Shown here in pieces: positions 62,279 through 64,000 of a stretch of 64,000 nt of DNA. The first letter of the stretch is position 1. The number at the start of each line of letters is the position of its first letter. Below the pieces are notes generated by a model, which did no database searches, was not told the DNA's origin, and worked only from the letters and a program-made list of their open reading frames with translations. Location of the stretch: contig CAYOBN010000004.1 in assembly GCA_964402175.1 (NCBI GenBank), forward strand, positions 1 through 64,000. The letters run 5' to 3'. The translations under genes were made by a program, and so were the position numbers. This DNA is from JAWKUK01 sp964402175. GTDB lineage: Bacteria; Planctomycetota; UBA1135; GCA-002686595.

Positions 62279-62908
62279 GTGAGTGACCCGACCCCCTACG
62301 AGCCCGAAGGGCCCGAGTGCGAGTGGAAGGAGCGTCTGCCGCGGCCCGAGCGGATCGCGAAGACGCTCGCAGCGTTTGCCAACGGCTGCGGCGGCAGCCT
62401 CTGGGTGGGCGTGCGCGACTCGGGGGAGGCGGTCGGAGTCGGCGACCCGCACCTCGTCGAGCTGACCCTGCGCATCGTCGCCGAGGAGCTCGTGCGGCCC
62501 TTTCCCGAGCTCGAGTTCCGGCGCCACCACTGGCGCGGGCGCATGCTCGTGGAGCTGCGCGTGGAGGCCTCGGAGCCGCGCCCCTTCGCCGCCTTGACCC
62601 AGGAAGGCGAGCTGCGTGTGTACGTCCGCGACGGGAGCTCGACGCGCCCTGCGGCGCCGCACACGGTGCGCGCCCTCGAGCGCGGTCCGTCGCGCCGCGC
62701 CGCGACCGTGCTGGATCCGCGCGCGGTGCGCCTCCTGCGGATCCTGGCCGAGCGCCGCGAGCCGACGCTGTCGGAGCTCGCGCGCTTCGCTCGCATGGGC
62801 CGCCGCGCCGCGCGCCGCCTCGTCGTGCCGCTGCTGCAGTCCGGCCTGATCGCGGAGAACGATCGCCACCGCCTGTGGCTGACGCCTTTGGGGCACCGCA
62901 GCGCGTAG
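62279..62908 (+). CDS. AlbA_2 (Schlafen-like) domain protein with winged helix
   Basis: A 209-aa protein. Residues about 10-120 form an AlbA_2 (Schlafen AlbA) domain: the start ECEWKERLPRPERIAKTLAAFANGCGGSLWVGV and then DSGEAVGVGD are the standard family signature. A C-terminal region (about 145-205) has helix-turn-helix character (PTLSELARFARMGRRAARRLVVPLLQSGLI). Such proteins are probable nucleic-acid-binding regulators. The start is GTG, preceded by no clear Shine-Dalgarno; it is the first start before the conserved domain. It lies about 90 bp upstream of purH, and regulation of purine genes is conceivable but unproven. Confidence 0.83.
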   Translation: MSDPTPYEPEGPECEWKERLPRPERIAKTLAAFANGCGGSLWVGVRDSGEAVGVGDPHLVELTLRIVAEELVRPFPELEFRRHHWRGRMLVELRVEASEPRPFAALTQEGELRVYVRDGSSTRPAAPHTVRALERGPSRRAATVLDPRAVRLLRILAERREPTLSELARFARMGRRAARRLVVPLLQSGLIAENDRHRLWLTPLGHRSA

Positions 62909-62933
62909 ACTCTCGCCGTTCGGGCAGAGCGCC

Positions 62934-62949
62934 CCGTCCGGGTGGACGG
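62934..62949 (+). promoter_or_regulatory. Hairpin in the purH leader
   Basis: CCGTCC-GGGT-GGACGG forms a perfect 6-bp stem with a GGGT loop, 49 bp before the purH ATG. It could be a leader structure or a terminator for the AlbA_2 gene. It does not match a known purine or ZTP riboswitch. Confidence 0.3.
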
Positions 62950-62998
62950 CTCGCGCGGCCCGCGGCTCCCTTCGGCCCCGGGTGGGGCGGAGATCCCC

Positions 62999-64000
62999 AT
63001 GAATCAGCGCGTCCAACGCGCCCTCCTCTCGGTGTCGGACAAGACCGGCCTCGAAGGATTCGCGCGCCAGCTCTCGCAGCTCGGCGTCCAGTTGCTGTCG
63101 ACCGGCGGCACGTACAAGGTCCTGCGCGCGGCCGGCATCCCCGTGACCGAGGTGTCCGAGTACACGGGTTCGCCCGAGATGATGGACGGGCGCGTGAAGA
63201 CGCTGCACCCCAAGGTGCACGGCGGCATCCTCGCGCTGCGCGAGCACCCCGAGCATGTCGCGGCGCTGCGCGAGCACAGCATCGCTGCGATCGATCTGGT
63301 CGTCGTCAACCTCTACCCGTTCGAAGCGACGATCGCGAAGCCCGGCGTCGAGCGCGACGAGGCGATCGAGCAGATCGACATCGGCGGACCCAGCATGGTG
63401 CGCTCGGCGGCGAAGAACCACCGCTACGTCGGCGTCGTCACGGATCCCGCGGACTACGGGCGCGTGCTCGACGAGCTGCAGCGCCACCGCGGCGCCTTGA
63501 CGGACGAACTGCGTCGCAACCTCGCGCAAAAGGCGTTCGCGGCGACGGCGCGCTACGACGCCGCGATCTCGGCGTGGCTCTGGGAGCAGGATCGGCCGCG
63601 CGGCGAAGAGGCTTCGCTCTTCCCCGAGACCTTCACGCTGGCCGGCCGCAAGGCGTTCGACCTGCGCTACGGCGAGAACCCGCACCAACGCGCGGCGTTC
63701 TACCGAACGCCGCTCGATGAGCCGTGCGCGGCGCACGCCGAGGTGCTGAACGGCAAGTCGCTGTCGTACAACAACCTGGTTGACATCGACGCGGCGCACG
63801 CGTTGGCGAAGGAGTTCAGCGAGCCCTTCGTGTGTGTCATCAAACACACAAACGCCTGTGGTGCGGCTGTGGCAGATTCGATCAGCACGGCGCTCGAGCG
63901 CGCTTGGTCGGGCGACCCGATCAGCGCCTTCGGCTCGGTCCTCGCGTTCACTCGCCCGCTGGACCTCGCCTCCGCGACGTTCCTGGTCGACGGCAACCGG
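62999..64000 (+). CDS. purH: Bifunctional AICAR transformylase / IMP cyclohydrolase (5' part)
   Basis: The N-terminal 334 residues of PurH; the gene runs off the right edge. PurH catalyses the last two steps of purine synthesis, formylating AICAR and closing the ring to IMP. The IMP cyclohydrolase half is present: RALLSVSDKTGLEGFARQL, LLSTGGTYKVL, DGRVKTLHPKVHGGILA, DLVVVNLYPFE and IDIGGPSMVRSAAKNH. The AICAR transformylase half begins with LRYGENPHQRAAFY, LSYNNLVDIDAA and VIKHTNACGAA. The ATG at 62999 is preceded by a purine-rich GCGGAG at a good distance. The remainder should lie to the right. Confidence 0.97.
   Translation, partial: MNQRVQRALLSVSDKTGLEGFARQLSQLGVQLLSTGGTYKVLRAAGIPVTEVSEYTGSPEMMDGRVKTLHPKVHGGILALREHPEHVAALREHSIAAIDLVVVNLYPFEATIAKPGVERDEAIEQIDIGGPSMVRSAAKNHRYVGVVTDPADYGRVLDELQRHRGALTDELRRNLAQKAFAATARYDAAISAWLWEQDRPRGEEASLFPETFTLAGRKAFDLRYGENPHQRAAFYRTPLDEPCAAHAEVLNGKSLSYNNLVDIDAAHALAKEFSEPFVCVIKHTNACGAAVADSISTALERAWSGDPISAFGSVLAFTRPLDLASATFLVDGNR

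Noticed and set aside
53551..62908. Defence island including the caspase-fold and AlbA_2/Schlafen-like proteins
   Set aside because: The caspase-fold protein has an export signal, and no nuclease, reverse transcriptase, NLR or toxin-antitoxin gene is nearby. The genes are scattered among housekeeping and envelope genes.
62909..62998. ZTP or purine riboswitch in the purH leader
   Set aside because: The leader forms small GC hairpins, but the conserved sequence blocks of the ZTP riboswitch are missing.
61610..63847. A 745-residue open frame antisense to purH and the AlbA_2 gene
   Set aside because: Same GC-driven effect. The sense frames have strong family signatures.
1..64000. CRISPR arrays, tRNA/rRNA genes, insertion sequences and prophage genes
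   Set aside because: No regularly spaced repeats, transposase signatures, integrase or recognisable RNA gene was seen; most intergenic regions are too short to hold them.

Overview
The window is high-GC, densely packed DNA and looks like a planctomycete chromosome, probably from one of the deep-branching marine lineages. That placement is an inference from gene content. It rests on a DUF1592/DUF1552 pair with CxxCH motifs, a DUF1800/DUF1501 pair, an ECF-like sigma factor directly followed by a Ser/Thr kinase, a sulfatase-fold lipoprotein, a C-terminal domain shared by two secreted proteins, and many proteins with signal peptides or lipoboxes. No tRNA, rRNA, CRISPR array, insertion sequence, integrase or phage gene was seen. 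It reads as ordinary chromosome, not a mobile island.

Layout. 0-2.4 kb: a small lipoprotein, then an AhpD-like carboxymuconolactone decarboxylase divergent from a TetR regulator, with a short palindromic operator candidate between them. 2.4-6.4 kb: a biotin operon on the minus strand, bioB then a fused bioF-bioD then bioA. 6.5-10 kb: a DUF2161 PD-(D/E)xK protein, a tandem nitroreductase and an RluA-type pseudouridine synthase. 9.9-18 kb: a peptidase region with an S9 peptidase carrying a von Hippel-Lindau-like beta domain, a 984-aa protein of carboxypeptidase-regulatory-like repeats, a decayed gene and an M1 aminopeptidase. 18-31.3 kb: a sulfatase-like lipoprotein, a PQQ-type beta-propeller, the DUF1592/DUF1552/papain-like trio, the sigma-kinase pair and the DUF1501/DUF1800 pair. 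31.3-38.5 kb: a membrane spermidine-synthase-like protein, two SGNH hydrolases and a large membrane protein. 38.5-51.9 kb: a U32 protein, a zinc alcohol dehydrogenase, a 2OG-dioxygenase-like protein, a lipoprotein, a beta-helix protein, a methyltransferase, a DUF2141-MipA/OmpV fusion, threonine synthase and a DUF4932 metalloprotease. 51.9-64 kb: a TlpA-like thioredoxin, an esterase, a large caspase-fold protein, an M48 protease, a secreted protein, a DUF1801 protein with a histone-H1-like tail, a DUF1294 protein, an anchored beta-helix protein, an AlbA_2 protein, and purH running off the right edge.

How the genes fit together. Only the biotin operon forms a clear pathway: BioA, BioF, BioD and BioB carry out the last four steps from pimeloyl thioester to biotin. 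bioC and bioH are not in the window. threonine synthase, purH and the pseudouridine synthase are isolated housekeeping genes. Most of the rest is envelope or periplasmic biology (lipoproteins, peptidases, Tat-exported DUF1501/1552 proteins, SGNH enzymes) of unknown substrate. The most unusual items are domain fusions: the VHL-like domain in a peptidase, BioF-BioD, DUF2141-MipA/OmpV, and DUF1801 with a lysine/alanine tail. I did not find convincing evidence of a new multi-gene defence or synthesis system.
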